Shown here: positions 17,311 to 26,185 of the stretch, one piece after another
How the letters are laid out: each line of letters begins with the position of its first letter
How positions within the stretch are numbered: position 1 is the stretch's first letter
Source of the DNA: Paracoccaceae bacterium
GTDB taxonomy: Bacteria > Pseudomonadota > Alphaproteobacteria > Rhodobacterales > Rhodobacteraceae
Length of the DNA stretch: 64,000 nt
Direction of reading: 5' to 3'
Assembly (NCBI GenBank): GCA_014879735.1
Contig: JACSRN010000076.1
Span: 1-64,000 of the forward strand
The notes under the pieces: generated by a model
Seen by the model: the letters and a program-made list of their open reading frames with translations, nothing else
What the model was told of the DNA's origin: nothing
Databases searched by the model: none
Translations under genes and position numbers: made by a program

Positions 17311-19106
17311 GCCGCCGACTTCGCGTCACGCCGGGCGCGGCCCTGTTCGACGATGGCGATGAAGGCGCTGTTCATGTCATGCGACCCCGAGGGGCCGGCC
17401 ATGGCGCGCACCTCGCGCGGGGTGCCGATGGCCAGCATCCGGCCGGCATCCTGAATGGCGATCCGGTCGCAGTATTCGGCCTCTTCCATGAAATGCGTGG
17501 TCACGACGATGGTGACGCCGCCATGGGCCAGCGCGGTGATGGTGCGCCAGAAGGCGCGGCGGGCCAGCGGGTCGATGCCGCTGGTAGGCTCGTCGAGAAA
17601 CAGGATCTCGGGCTGGTGCAGCAGGCCCGTCGCCATCGCCAGCCGCTGCCGATAGCCCGCGGGCAACTGGCCGCTTTGCGCCGCGGGATCAAGGTCGAAG
17701 CGTTCGAGCGCATCGCCGATCCGCGCCCGCAGCATCTTGCCACGCAGACCATAGGCCCCGCCGAAGAATTCAAGGTTCTCGCGCACCGATAGCGCGCCGT
17801 AGAGCGCGAACTTCTGCGCGACATAGCCGATGCGTCCGCGTGCCTGTGCCCTTGCGCGGCGCAGGTCGTGCCCGGCCACCAGAAGCGTGCCGCCAGTTGC
17901 GGGCAACAGCCCGCACAGCATGCGGAAGGTGGTGGTCTTTCCCGCGCCGTTCGGCCCGAGCAGCCCGAAGATTTCGCCACGGGCAACCTCGAAGGATGTG
18001 CTGGCGACGGCGGTGAAATCGCCGAACTTCCGGACCAGGTCGCGCACGACGATGGCCGGCTGGCCGGCCTGGCCGCCGGCCGGGGCAGGGCCGGTGGCAG
18101 GAGCAAGGCTGGTGTCGGGGGCAAGGCCGGTGTCGGGGGGTATCGGCCCGGGCCCGGCCACGGCCTCCCGCTGGTGCAGCAACATCATGAAGGCGTCTTC
18201 CAGATCTTCGCCGCGCGGCTCGGCCGGCGCCCCGGCCAGAAGGTCTTGCAGGCCTGCCGCCTCCGCGTCGGGTTGGCGGATGAAACGCACATTGCCCGCC
18301 ATGGGAACCGCATCGACGATCAGCCGCGGCGCGTCGATCAGGCGGGCCTGCAGGTCGCGGGCGGGCAGGTCCGCCGGCGGCATCGCGGTATAGGTCAACC
18401 CTTTCGCCCGCGTCTTCAGCGCATTGGGCGTACCCTCGGCCAACAGCCGGCCGCGATCCATGACGAAGACCTGGGTGCAGCGCTCGGCCTCGTCCAGATA
18501 GGCGGTGCTGACGATCACGCTCAGCCCCTCGTCGCGGACCAGTTGCTGCACGATCGCCCACAGGTCGCGGCGTGACAGCGGGTCCACCCCGACGGTGGGT
18601 TCATCAAGCAGCAGCAGATCCGGCGCGCGGACCAGCGTGCAGGCCAGCCCCAGCTTCTGTTTCATCCCGCCCGAAAGCTTGCCGGCCGGCCGGCCGGTGA
18701 ACCGTGCCATGTCGGTCAGATCCAGCATCCGGGCAAAGCGACTGGCGCGCTCTGCCATCGGTACGCCATGCAGGTCGGCGTAGAGGTCGAGGTTTTCCTG
18801 CACGCTCAGATCTTCATAAAGGCCAAAGCGCTGCGGCATATAGCCGATGCGGGCCTGAACGGCCTGCGGATCGAGGGCGACGTCGATGCCAAGCACGCAG
18901 ATCTTGCCGGAATCGGGCCGCAGCAACCCCGCAAATATCCGCATCAACGTGGTCTTGCCTGCGCCATCGGGGCCCACCAATGCGGTGAGTTGGCCCGCGC
19001 GCGCCACAAGGGTCAAGCCGTCAAGCGCCGTCACCCGGCCTGCGCCTGCGCCTGCGGCGTCGAAGGTCTTGCGCAGATCCTCGACCGTGACCGTCGGCGT
19101 GGTCAT
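17307..19106 (-). CDS. Double ABC ATPase of exporter (YbhF-like)
   Basis: This 599-aa protein contains two complete nucleotide-binding domains. The first has Walker A GPDGAGKTT near residue 45, signature LSGGMKQKLG near 145 and Walker B LLLLDEPTVG. The second has GPNGAGKTT near 380 and Walker B ILFLDEPTSG near 505. The second signature region reads LPAGYRQRLAMA instead of the usual LSGG, so this half may be the weaker site, as often found in asymmetric ABC ATPases. A Pro/Ala-rich linker (about residues 310-345, with repeated TGLAPDTSLAP-like units) joins the halves. Its ATG overlaps the end of the HlyD gene (19106-19103). Confidence 0.92.
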   Translation of the reverse strand: MTTPTVTVEDLRKTFDAAGAGAGRVTALDGLTLVARAGQLTALVGPDGAGKTTLMRIFAGLLRPDSGKICVLGIDVALDPQAVQARIGYMPQRFGLYEDLSVQENLDLYADLHGVPMAERASRFARMLDLTDMARFTGRPAGKLSGGMKQKLGLACTLVRAPDLLLLDEPTVGVDPLSRRDLWAIVQQLVRDEGLSVIVSTAYLDEAERCTQVFVMDRGRLLAEGTPNALKTRAKGLTYTAMPPADLPARDLQARLIDAPRLIVDAVPMAGNVRFIRQPDAEAAGLQDLLAGAPAEPRGEDLEDAFMMLLHQREAVAGPGPIPPDTGLAPDTSLAPATGPAPAGGQAGQPAIVVRDLVRKFGDFTAVASTSFEVARGEIFGLLGPNGAGKTTTFRMLCGLLPATGGTLLVAGHDLRRARAQARGRIGYVAQKFALYGALSVRENLEFFGGAYGLRGKMLRARIGDALERFDLDPAAQSGQLPAGYRQRLAMATGLLHQPEILFLDEPTSGIDPLARRAFWRTITALAHGGVTIVVTTHFMEEAEYCDRIAIQDAGRMLAIGTPREVRAMAGPSGSHDMNSAFIAIVEQGRARRDAKSAA

Positions 19107-20101
19107 GGGGACGGCCCGTCCTGCAGCCGGACGGTGACGGGCTGGCCCAGGCGCAGCCGGTTGTCCACATCTTCGACGACGACATGGACCTCATAGACAA
19201 GGCTGGTGCGCAATTCCTCGGTCTGCACCGTTTTCGGCGTGAATTCCGCGACCGAGGAAATATAGCCGACCTTGCCTGCGACCGGCTGGCCTGGAAAGCT
19301 GTCGGTCTCGACCCGCGCCGCCATTCCGGGCTGAACCCGCCCGAGATCCGGCTCACTCACATAGATGCGCACCCATTTCGGCCGGATCAGCGCCAGGGAG
19401 AAGACCGGCGAGGCCGATGTCACCATGTCGCCCGGTTCGCGCAGCCGGGACCGGATCACCCCGTCGTCGGGTGCGCGCAGCTGACCCTGATCGATCTGGT
19501 GGCGCAGGAGCTGGAGTTGAACCTCGGCGGTTCTCAGTTGTGCCTCGGCGATGGCGATGTCTTCGCTGCGCGACCCGGCCTCGATCAGCGCCAGCGCCGC
19601 ACGGGTCTGGTTGACCGCAGCCTCGGCGGCCTTCGCCTCGGCCAGCGCCTGATCGACGCTTTGCTGGCTGGCCGCACCGCTGCGCGAGGCCTGCAGCCGC
19701 GTAACGCGATCAAGCTCCTGCTGGGCGAAGGCGAAGGAAGCCTCGGACGAGGCCACCTGCGCGCGCGCCTGTTCCACCTCTTCGGGGCGGGGACCGTTGC
19801 GCAGCTTGAGCACGGTCTGCCGCTGGGCATCGACCGCGGCTTCCTGGGCCTCGGCCTGCAGTTCCAGCGAGCGGGTATCGAGAAGGCCGATGACGGAACC
19901 CGCCGTCACGGCATCGCCTTCCTCGGCGCGCAGCCCGGCAATCCGGCCGCTGCCATCGAAGGCCAGCGCAACCTGCCGGATATCGACATTGCCGTAGAAG
20001 ACAAGCCCGCCGGTATCGGTGGCCTGGCGCTGCGTCCACAGATACCAGCCGCCGGCCAGAACCGCGACCGCAGCCACGACGATGACAACGATCTTTCTCA
20101 T
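19103..20101 (-). CDS. HlyD-family periplasmic adaptor of exporter (YbhG-like)
   Basis: This 332-aa protein has an N-terminal membrane anchor (KIVVIVVAAVAVLAGGWYLW), a lipoyl-like half at residues 33-75, and a long coiled-coil hairpin at about 78-195 rich in Ala/Glu/Gln with heptad spacing. A second lipoyl half and beta-barrel (RLREPGDMVTSASPVFSLA) follow. Such adaptors link the inner-membrane exporter to the outer membrane. It is the first gene of the operon, divergent from the TetR gene, with a perfect operator palindrome in the 87-bp space between them. This order matches ybhG-ybhF-ybhS-ybhR of enterobacteria. Confidence 0.9.
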   Translation of the reverse strand: MRKIVVIVVAAVAVLAGGWYLWTQRQATDTGGLVFYGNVDIRQVALAFDGSGRIAGLRAEEGDAVTAGSVIGLLDTRSLELQAEAQEAAVDAQRQTVLKLRNGPRPEEVEQARAQVASSEASFAFAQQELDRVTRLQASRSGAASQQSVDQALAEAKAAEAAVNQTRAALALIEAGSRSEDIAIAEAQLRTAEVQLQLLRHQIDQGQLRAPDDGVIRSRLREPGDMVTSASPVFSLALIRPKWVRIYVSEPDLGRVQPGMAARVETDSFPGQPVAGKVGYISSVAEFTPKTVQTEELRTSLVYEVHVVVEDVDNRLRLGQPVTVRLQDGPSP

Positions 20102-20156
20102 GCGACAGAGCTTTCGAGCCGGGGCGCAGCCACGAATCGCGCGTGATTGACGAAAA

Positions 20157-20175
20157 GTTTAAATACGATTTAAAC
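20157..20175. promoter_or_regulatory. Perfect 19-bp palindrome, candidate TetR operator
   Basis: GTTTAAATACGATTTAAAC consists of perfect 8-base arms around ACG. It is placed 13 bases before the TetR start codon and 55 bases before the HlyD start codon. The location between divergent regulator and exporter genes, and the perfect symmetry, make it the obvious binding site of the TetR protein encoded at 20189. Confidence 0.75.
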
Positions 20176-20188
20176 TATAGCGGCAAAG

Positions 20189-20965
20189 ATGTCGAGTCCA
20201 CACGGGAGCCCGCAGATGCGCATGCAAGACAAGGGACGCCAGCCGAAATCCACGGCGCCGGGCGATGACGCGGCCGGAAATCCCGGACCGCGCCGGCCCG
20301 CCCGCGTGCAGCGCGCCGACGGCGAGACAACCTACAACCGGATTCTGGAGATCGCCGGCGCGCGGTTCGCGGCAAAGGGCTTTGCCACGACCACCAACAA
20401 GGAGATCGCCGCCGAGGCCGGGGTGGATCTGGCCTCGATCAACTATCATTTCGACAATCGCAGCGGGTTGTATCGGGCCGTCCTGGCCGAGGCGCATCGC
20501 CGGTTGATCGACGTGAAGGATCTTGACCGGCTGATGGCCCGCGACATTCCGGCCGCGCAGAAATTGCGCAGTCTGATCGGGCTCGTCGTCCAGGGCGCCC
20601 TGGGCGAACTGGCCTGGCCCGTCGTCGTTCTGGGCCGCGAAATTCTCTCGCCATCGGCCTATCTGCAGGCCTTCCAGCAGGAAGAGCTTTTGCCCAAGCT
20701 GCGGATCCTGCTGCCTATGCTGAGCGAGATCACCGCCCTTCCGCCGGACGATCCGGCGCTGACGCGCTGTGTTCCCTGCATTCTGGCGCCCTGCGTCATG
20801 ACCACCCTGCTGGCGCGCAATTCCACCGCCGCATCCGGCCTGCCATTCAACTCGTCGCGGGAGCTTATGGTCGACCACCTCTATCTTTACGCAATGGGCG
20901 GTCTGCAGGCCATCGGCCGCGCGGCACCGGGGGCCAGCCAATTGCCGGAAGGATCAGCGCGATAG
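20189..20965 (+). CDS. TetR-family repressor of the exporter operon (CecR/YbiH-like)
   Basis: This 258-aa protein has a basic, poorly ordered N-terminus of about 45 residues, then a TetR helix-turn-helix at about 47-95 (RILEIAGARFAAKGFATTTN through SINYHFDNRSGLYRAVL). A helical C-terminal domain contains two close cysteines (RCVPCILAPC). In enterobacteria a repressor of this class (CecR) is encoded next to ybhGFSR, and the same neighbourhood here supports that role. The start could be 20189 or a later in-frame ATG (20216 or 20222), since the first 40 residues look non-essential. It probably binds the 19-bp palindrome and represses itself and the exporter. Confidence 0.88.
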   Translation: MSSPHGSPQMRMQDKGRQPKSTAPGDDAAGNPGPRRPARVQRADGETTYNRILEIAGARFAAKGFATTTNKEIAAEAGVDLASINYHFDNRSGLYRAVLAEAHRRLIDVKDLDRLMARDIPAAQKLRSLIGLVVQGALGELAWPVVVLGREILSPSAYLQAFQQEELLPKLRILLPMLSEITALPPDDPALTRCVPCILAPCVMTTLLARNSTAASGLPFNSSRELMVDHLYLYAMGGLQAIGRAAPGASQLPEGSAR

Positions 20966-21083
20966 CACAGCCCGATTCCACCCGGCGGATGGAAAGGCGC
21001 GCGACCGACAGCGCGACCTTGCGCGACATCGTCTCGGCGCGCCGTCTTGGGTGCTGCAGTTGACATGGCCCCGGCTTCGTGAC

Positions 21084-21101
21084 TAATCAGATAATCTAGA
21101 G
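21084..21101. promoter_or_regulatory. Half-conserved copy of island operator upstream of FadR-type gene
   Basis: TAATCAG-ATAA-TCTAGAG matches the left half (6/7) and the nTAn core of the element TAATCAT-nTAn-ATGATTA found throughout 22-50 kb; the right half is poor. It lies 51 bases before the FadR-type start codon and would fit weak autoregulation. Confidence 0.35.
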
Positions 21102-21151
21102 GAATTTGAAGTGTCGGCGGTATGGCCTTTGGCCGGAACGGAGCGTGAAAC

Positions 21152-21895
21152 ATGATGGAGATGGCACCCACCGTCCGCAAGGCCGAGCACGTCGCCCAGC
21201 GGCTGCTGGACATCATCATCAAGAGCGATCTGGCGGCCGGGGTCTCGATCGGGACCGAGGCGGAACTGCTTGAACAGTTCAACGTCAGCCGGCCCACCCT
21301 GCGCGAAAGCCTGCGGGTGCTGGAATCTCAAGGCATTCTGGAGCTGCGCCCCGGACCGAAGGGCGGGATCATCCTGCGCAAACCCTCGATCGACATGCTG
21401 ACGCATGCGCTGTCCGTCTATCTCCGCATCCACAAGGTTCCCTTCATCGACGTTGTCCGTGCACGGGAGGCGATCGAGCCGGGCCTTGCCGCAGAGGCGG
21501 CGGTGAATGGTACGGAGGAGGACTTCGCCGAAATGCAGGCCTCGATCGACCGGATGCGCGCCGCAACCGACCAGGAGACCTTCGTCCAGGAGAACCGCGT
21601 CTTCCACGAGGTCATTGCGCGTGCCAGCGGCAGCCGGGTGCTGGCGGCATTCTGGGGCACCATCCGGACGCTGTCCGACGGCACCGAATACGGCGTTCGG
21701 TTCACCTCTGCAAACCAGCAGCATGTGATCGCCGCCCATGAGGCAATTCTCGACGCCTGTCGCACCCGCGATGCGGGCCTGGCGGCGCAACACATGGAGC
21801 AGCATGTCGCCGCGCTGGAGAAACTGGTGCGAAAGCGCTACAAGGATCTGACGGCCAGCCCGACGCGGGTGTTCAACAAATCGGCAAGCGGCTGA
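21152..21895 (+). CDS. FadR-subfamily GntR transcriptional regulator
   Basis: This 247-aa protein has a winged helix at about residues 8-75 (SIGTEAELLEQFNVSRPTLRESLRVLESQGIL, then GPKGGIIL) and an FCD domain after about residue 90. FCD ligand/metal residues are recognisable in RAREAIEPGLAAEAA, ENRVFHEVIARASG and HEAILDACRTRD. GGAG lies 11-14 bases before the ATG; in-frame ATGs at 21155 and 21161 are possible alternatives. It stands at the left edge of a catabolic island whose promoter regions share one AT-rich operator-like element, one copy of which is in front of this gene. I infer, without proof, that it is the local regulator of the island. Confidence 0.9.
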   Translation: MMEMAPTVRKAEHVAQRLLDIIIKSDLAAGVSIGTEAELLEQFNVSRPTLRESLRVLESQGILELRPGPKGGIILRKPSIDMLTHALSVYLRIHKVPFIDVVRAREAIEPGLAAEAAVNGTEEDFAEMQASIDRMRAATDQETFVQENRVFHEVIARASGSRVLAAFWGTIRTLSDGTEYGVRFTSANQQHVIAAHEAILDACRTRDAGLAAQHMEQHVAALEKLVRKRYKDLTASPTRVFNKSASG

Positions 21896-21900
21896 CCCTC

Positions 21901-21937
21901 GGGACGGCCTCCGATCCCCAAGGATCGGTCCTGTCCC
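21901..21937 (+). terminator. Possible terminator hairpin after FadR-type gene
   Basis: CCGATCC-CCAA-GGATCGG (21911-21928) is a perfect 7-bp stem, extended by an outer GGGAC (21901-21905) pairing with GTCCC (21933-21937). It lies 6 bases after the stop codon. There is no T-run, so intrinsic termination is uncertain. Confidence 0.4.
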
Positions 21938-22131
21938 TGCCGTCATGATCTTTGCGGGTGGAATGCGGCGTCATCCGTAGCTTCCCGTTGTCCCGCACAG
22001 CGGCGACGGGCGGAAAAAGCCGGAATGGTTGCCCGCCCGCAAAGCACGAACGACCGGCATGCCCCCCACAAGAACCTTCGCCACCTGCCACAAATGCTCG
22101 GATGCAATTGCATTGTCAGGTCACGCGACAG

Positions 22132-22154
22132 TATCAATAAAAGTCTTATTGATA
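22132..22154. promoter_or_regulatory. Perfect inverted repeat upstream of SDR gene
   Basis: TATCAATAA (22132-22140) and TTATTGATA (22146-22154) are perfect 9-base arms around AAGTC. It overlaps the start of the island operator copy at 22147-22164, so one protein may bind twice or two proteins may compete here. Confidence 0.5.
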
Positions 22155-22164
22155 TAAATGATCT
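22147..22164. promoter_or_regulatory. Island operator copy upstream of SDR gene
   Basis: TATTGAT-ATAA-ATGATCT matches TAATCAT-nTAn-ATGATTA at 5/7 in each arm, with the invariant TA core. It lies about 89 bases before the SDR start codon. Confidence 0.45.
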
Positions 22165-22252
22165 TATGTGTAATCGTCCGCTTTGACGAGACGCTGCTGG
22201 AACATCCACAATTGGCGAATGGTCCGGGTACAGCTGCAGAGAGGGGGAGATC

Positions 22253-23047
22253 ATGAGCGGTTCCATGTTTTCAGGTCAGGTTTGCGTAGTTACCGGCGCA
22301 GCGGGCGGCATCGGCCGCGCGACAGCGGTTGCAATGGCAAAAGAGGGGGCTCGGGTCGCCATCCTCGACAAGAATGCAGAAGGGGCCGCGGAAACCCTGC
22401 GGCTGGTCCAGGGCGCGGGCGGTGACGGCATTGCGCTATCCTGCGACACCACGGATGCCGAAAGCGTGGGCACAGCGCATGCGGCCGTCGTGGCCCGGCT
22501 TGGCGATGCCGATATCCTGGTGAACAATGCCGGCGTCGGCAAATTCGTTCCGCTTGCCGAGGTTTCGCTGGAGGAGTGGAACCGTGTCATCGCGGTCAAT
22601 GTGACCGGCTATTTCATCTGCGCGCAGGCCTTCGGCCGTGCCATGCTGGCACGGCATCGCGGGGCAATCGTCAACATCTCCTCCATCGGTGCGGTTCACC
22701 CGAATTCCGAGTTCGGCAGCTACAGCGTGTCGAAGGCGGGGGCTTCGATGCTGACAAAGCTTCTGGCGGCCGAATGGGGGCCCTATGGCGTCAGGTGCAA
22801 CGCGGTGCTGCCCGGCATGGTGCATACGCCGATGACGGCGGTGAACTATGCATCGGAAGAGGTGCTCAAGGCGCGCTCGGCCGTGGTTCCGATGCGACGG
22901 ATCGGTTCGCCGGAAGATATCGCGGCCGCGGTGCTTTACCTTGCGGGGCCGAATGCGGCCTATGTGACCGGTGCTGAACTGGTGGTGGATGGCGGGTTGA
23001 CGCAGAACTACACCCGGCTGATCCCGCGGGCAGGTCAGTTGTCCTGA
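22253..23047 (+). CDS. Short-chain dehydrogenase/reductase (SDR)
   Basis: This 264-aa classical SDR has the NAD(P)-binding motif GAAGGIGRA at residues 14-22, NNAGVG near 90, the active-site Ser in NISSIGAV near 141, YSVSK (Tyr and Lys) near 159-163, and PGMVHTPM after it. Asp at the end of the second strand (VAILDKN) suggests NAD rather than NADP. It would oxidise a secondary alcohol or hydroxyacyl compound to a ketone. It is the first gene of the plus-strand part of the island; the CoA-transferase gene follows after a 247-bp AT-rich gap with its own operator copy. Substrate unknown. Confidence 0.9.
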   Translation: MSGSMFSGQVCVVTGAAGGIGRATAVAMAKEGARVAILDKNAEGAAETLRLVQGAGGDGIALSCDTTDAESVGTAHAAVVARLGDADILVNNAGVGKFVPLAEVSLEEWNRVIAVNVTGYFICAQAFGRAMLARHRGAIVNISSIGAVHPNSEFGSYSVSKAGASMLTKLLAAEWGPYGVRCNAVLPGMVHTPMTAVNYASEEVLKARSAVVPMRRIGSPEDIAAAVLYLAGPNAAYVTGAELVVDGGLTQNYTRLIPRAGQLS

Positions 23048-23220
23048 GATCGCCGGCGCACTGGCCCGCGGGGGAAGGCTGCAAATTGCCATACGGCAAA
23101 GATACGCTGTCTTGTCCGCGGCAGATCTGGTGGCGCGTGCTGTGTTTCGGGCGGGACAGGGCCGCCATGGTCTTGGCTGTCCAATATCCGTCAGGCAGGC
23201 GCGCTGTTGACCGTGGGCCA

Positions 23221-23242
23221 TTACCATATAAATGATTTATAT
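23221..23242. promoter_or_regulatory. Island operator copy and 17-bp palindrome before CoA-transferase gene
   Basis: TTACCAT-ATAA-ATGATTT (23221-23238) matches TAATCAT-nTAn-ATGATTA at 5/7 and 6/7. It overlaps the perfect palindrome ATATAAATGATTTATAT at 23226-23242. It is 53 bases before the CoA-transferase start. Confidence 0.5.
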
Positions 23243-23294
23243 TTAGGCGCGATGGCCGGCAAAACACCGGAGTCAGGGCAGCAGAGGAAGCGCA

Positions 23295-24524
23295 ATGCCA
23301 GATCACGTACCAGACACCCTGCCGGACGCGGGACAAGGCCATCCGCTGGACGGGCTGACCGTCCTCGATCTGACCCAGATCTACAACGGCCCCTATGCCA
23401 CGTTCCTGATGGCGATGGGCGGGGCCAATGTCATCAAGGTCGAGCCGCTGACAGGCGAGAACCTGCGCAGCCGCGGCGATCTGGGCGGTGTCGCCTATCC
23501 CTTCGCCATGCTGAATTCAAACAAGAAGCCGGTGACGCTGAACCTCAAGACCGAAGCCGGCAAGAACTTGCTGCGCGAGATGGTACGCAAGGCCGATATC
23601 CTGATCGAGAATTTTGCGCCGGGCGTGATGACCCGGCTGGGTGTCGGCGCCGAGGCTTTGCTGAAGGTCAACCCGCGCCTGATTTATGGTTCCAGTTCGG
23701 GCTATGGCAGCGATGGCCCATACCGCAATTATCCTGCAATGGATCTGGTGATGCAGGCGATGTGCGGCGTGATCAACTCGACCGGCTTTCAAGATGGGCC
23801 GCCGGTCAAGTCGGGCGCGGCCCTGTGCGACTTCTTTGCCGGTATCCATCTGTTCTCGGCGATCATGATGGCACTTTATCACCGCGAACGGACCGGGACC
23901 GGCAAGATCGTCGAAGTCAGCATGCAGGACGCGACCTATTGCTCGCTGGCGTCGAACTACGGGATGTATCATGCGCGGGGCGATGCCGCGCCGGAACGGA
24001 CCGGCAACCGTCATGGCGGGCTGGGGGTGGCGCCCTACAATGCCTATCCCGCCCGGGACGGCTATGTGGTGGTGAACGCGCCGGCCGATCATCACTGGCA
24101 GGCGATCCTGGAGGTCATCGGTCGGCCAGACCTGAAGGACGACGAGCGGCTGAAGACCCGAACCGCGCGCGTGATCAACTATGAACTGGTGGATCGGCTG
24201 CTGGAAACCTGGATTGCCACCCAGGCCAAGGACGAAGCTGCCGGCGCGATGCTGGCCAAGGCGGTTCCCTGCGCGCCGGTGCGCAACCTGCGCGAGGTGA
24301 TGGAGGATCGCAACATGCTGGCGCGCGGTGCGTTGCAGCCGGTCGACCACCCCGAGCTTGGCCTGGTGAACCTGCCCCACACGCCGCTGAACGTCCGGGG
24401 CGTGCCGCGGCTGCCGCTTGTACCCAGCCTGCCGCTCGGGGCGTCGAATGATGAGGTCTACGGCAAGTGGCTTGGCCATTCCACCGCGGATCTGGCGCGC
24501 CTGAAGCGAGATGGCATCATCTGA
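23295..24524 (+). CDS. Family III (CaiB/BaiF) CoA-transferase
   Basis: This 409-aa enzyme of the formyl-CoA/carnitine CoA-transferase family moves CoA between carboxylic acids. Family features are GLTVLDLTQIYNGPYAT near residue 20, KVEPLTGENLR near 55, NSNKKPVTLNLK near 78, IENFAPGVM near 105, and YPAMDLVMQAMCGV near 150, whose Asp is the expected catalytic residue that forms the aspartyl-CoA anhydride. The ATG at 23295 has a GAGGAAGCGCA ribosome site. With the SDR upstream it could activate an organic acid of the island pathway. A strong terminator follows at 24593-24625. Confidence 0.92.
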   Translation: MPDHVPDTLPDAGQGHPLDGLTVLDLTQIYNGPYATFLMAMGGANVIKVEPLTGENLRSRGDLGGVAYPFAMLNSNKKPVTLNLKTEAGKNLLREMVRKADILIENFAPGVMTRLGVGAEALLKVNPRLIYGSSSGYGSDGPYRNYPAMDLVMQAMCGVINSTGFQDGPPVKSGAALCDFFAGIHLFSAIMMALYHRERTGTGKIVEVSMQDATYCSLASNYGMYHARGDAAPERTGNRHGGLGVAPYNAYPARDGYVVVNAPADHHWQAILEVIGRPDLKDDERLKTRTARVINYELVDRLLETWIATQAKDEAAGAMLAKAVPCAPVRNLREVMEDRNMLARGALQPVDHPELGLVNLPHTPLNVRGVPRLPLVPSLPLGASNDEVYGKWLGHSTADLARLKRDGII

Positions 24525-24592
24525 AGCCAGGGGCCCGCCATGGCCGGCAGTCTTGCCGCCGGTCCCGGCAACCCGATACGCTCGACAATCAG

Positions 24593-24625
24593 AAAAGGCG
24601 TGACGTTCGGCGTCACGCCTTTTTT
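24593..24625. terminator. Rho-independent terminator, bidirectional
   Basis: AAAAGGCGTGACG and CGTCACGCCTTTT form a perfect 13-bp stem around a TTCGG tetraloop-like loop, followed by six T residues (24620-24625). On the minus strand the A-run gives four T residues. It sits between the convergent CoA-transferase and aminotransferase genes and should stop transcription in both directions. It is the clearest intrinsic terminator in the window. Confidence 0.92.
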
Positions 24626-24706
24626 CGTGTCCCGCTTTCTGCACCTGCCGCCCGTTCTGCCCCTGCCGCCGGTGTCGGGGCGGCAGGGGGAATCTGCATA
24701 CGCTGA

Positions 24707-26071
24707 TCAGAGCGTGGCGTGGACGTCGTCGAGTGCCTTGCGGGCGCCGGCCGCCAGAATTGCAAGTTCGTCCGGGGTGATGACCAGCGGCGGCGCGAAC
24801 ACCAGCCGGTCCGCGATCACCCGGATCAGGACGCCATGCCTGCGCGCGGCCGCCTCGATCTTCGGCGCCAGGCCGAAGGTCTTGGGGAACGCGGTCTTGT
24901 CGGCCCTATCCATGACCATTTCCAGCCCGCCCAGAAGGCCCACGCCGGAAACATTTCCGATCATCGGATGATCGCGGAAACTGTCGAGAATGCCCAGAAA
25001 CTGCGGCTCGAGCGACTGGACATGTCCGACAATGTCCCGCTCCTCGTAGATCTTCAGCACTTCATTGGTCACGGCGGTCGTCACCGGATGCCCGGCATAG
25101 GTAAAGCCGTGGATGAAGGAGCCCAGCTTGTCGCTTTCCGCGGCAATGCCTGAGAATACCTTTTCGTTCACGATGACGGCCGAGATCGGCTGCATTGCCG
25201 AAGACAAGCCCTTGGCCGCGGTGATGATGTCAGGCTCCAGCCCATAGCGCTGCGAGCCCCACCATTCGCCGACCCGGCCGAAACCGCAGATCACCTCGTC
25301 GGCAACGAAGAGGATTTCGTATTTGCGCAGGATCTTCTGGACCTTCTCGAAATAGCCCCGAGGCGGGGGCAGGGCGCCGGCATTGCCTTGCACTGGATCG
25401 GCAAAGAAGGCGGCGATGGTATCGGGGCCTTCCGCCTGGATAAGGTCCTCCAGTTCGCGGGCAAGCCGGGTGGAAAACTCGTCCTCGGATTCGCCCGGCA
25501 GGCCGCTGCGATAATGGTTAAGACCCGAAACCTTCAGAAAACCGGGAAGCGGAAGTCCGAAACCGCGATAGTAGTCGGTGTTTCCGGTCAGGGACAGCGA
25601 GGCGCAGGTCGAACCGTGATAGCTGCCCATGCGCGAAATCATCTTGCGGCGTTGCGGCTGGTCGCGGCTGGCCCAGTAGTACCACGCCATCTTCACGGCG
25701 GTATCGTTGGCCTCCGACCCAGAGCATTGCAGCATCACCTTCGACATCGGAACCGGCGCAAGCGCGAGAAGCCGCTCCGAAAGCTCGATCACCGACCGGT
25801 GGGTCTGATGGCGGAAGATATGTGAATAGGGCAGGTCAATCAGCGCATCATGTGCCACCTTGGCGATGCGCTCGTTGGCCTTGCCATATCCCAGAGAACT
25901 GCACCACTGCCCGGCCGCGCCATCCAGCAGCGCGCTGCCATCTGCACCATAGAGATAGACCCCATCGCCATGGGTGATGACGACGGGGCCGACATCAAGG
26001 TGCTTCTTCAGATTGGTGTAGGGGTGCATGACGCTGGCGATGTCACGCTGCGCAAGGCTGTTGGAACCCAT
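24707..26071 (-). CDS. Class III pyridoxal-phosphate aminotransferase
   Basis: This 454-aa omega-aminotransferase-type enzyme binds PLP through the Lys in ITAAKGLSSAMQPISAV (about residue 290). Also visible are SGSEANDTAVKMA near 118, SYHGST near 151 and FVADEVICGFGR near 257. Family members move terminal or beta-amino groups (beta-alanine, omega-amino acids, amines) to pyruvate or 2-oxoglutarate. Its 303-bp upstream region is shared with a divergent MerR gene and contains two island-operator copies. Within the island it may process an amine or amino acid released by the HyuAB/flavoprotein steps; that link is inference. Confidence 0.9.
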   Translation of the reverse strand: MGSNSLAQRDIASVMHPYTNLKKHLDVGPVVITHGDGVYLYGADGSALLDGAAGQWCSSLGYGKANERIAKVAHDALIDLPYSHIFRHQTHRSVIELSERLLALAPVPMSKVMLQCSGSEANDTAVKMAWYYWASRDQPQRRKMISRMGSYHGSTCASLSLTGNTDYYRGFGLPLPGFLKVSGLNHYRSGLPGESEDEFSTRLARELEDLIQAEGPDTIAAFFADPVQGNAGALPPPRGYFEKVQKILRKYEILFVADEVICGFGRVGEWWGSQRYGLEPDIITAAKGLSSAMQPISAVIVNEKVFSGIAAESDKLGSFIHGFTYAGHPVTTAVTNEVLKIYEERDIVGHVQSLEPQFLGILDSFRDHPMIGNVSGVGLLGGLEMVMDRADKTAFPKTFGLAPKIEAAARRHGVLIRVIADRLVFAPPLVITPDELAILAAGARKALDDVHATL

Positions 26072-26185
26072 TGTTCTCTCCGCTCTCTGCTGGCCGCGCT
26101 CCTGGTTGCCGCGCTTGAGTCTAAGGTGGGCCGGAGCAATGGTTTAGTGCTAGCGCCGCATCGGCACTGGTGCAAGAATTAATTT

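Larger units (their letters stand above)
21896..22252. other. 357-bp gap with a hairpin and a strongly AT-rich promoter region
   Basis: No credible gene is seen here. The left end holds a hairpin (21901-21937) behind the FadR-type gene. The right half is markedly AT-rich against the GC-rich background. It contains the 12-bp palindrome ATGCAATTGCAT (22112-22123), a 9-base-arm inverted repeat (22132-22154) and a copy of the island operator (22147-22164). The last bases before 22253 hold GAGAGGGGGAG as ribosome site of the SDR gene. Confidence 0.7.

Noticed and set aside
15063-20101. Two-permease exporter as a recent tandem gene duplication
   Set aside because: The permeases share layout but little direct sequence, and the same two-permease order is the normal state of ybhS-ybhR-type operons.
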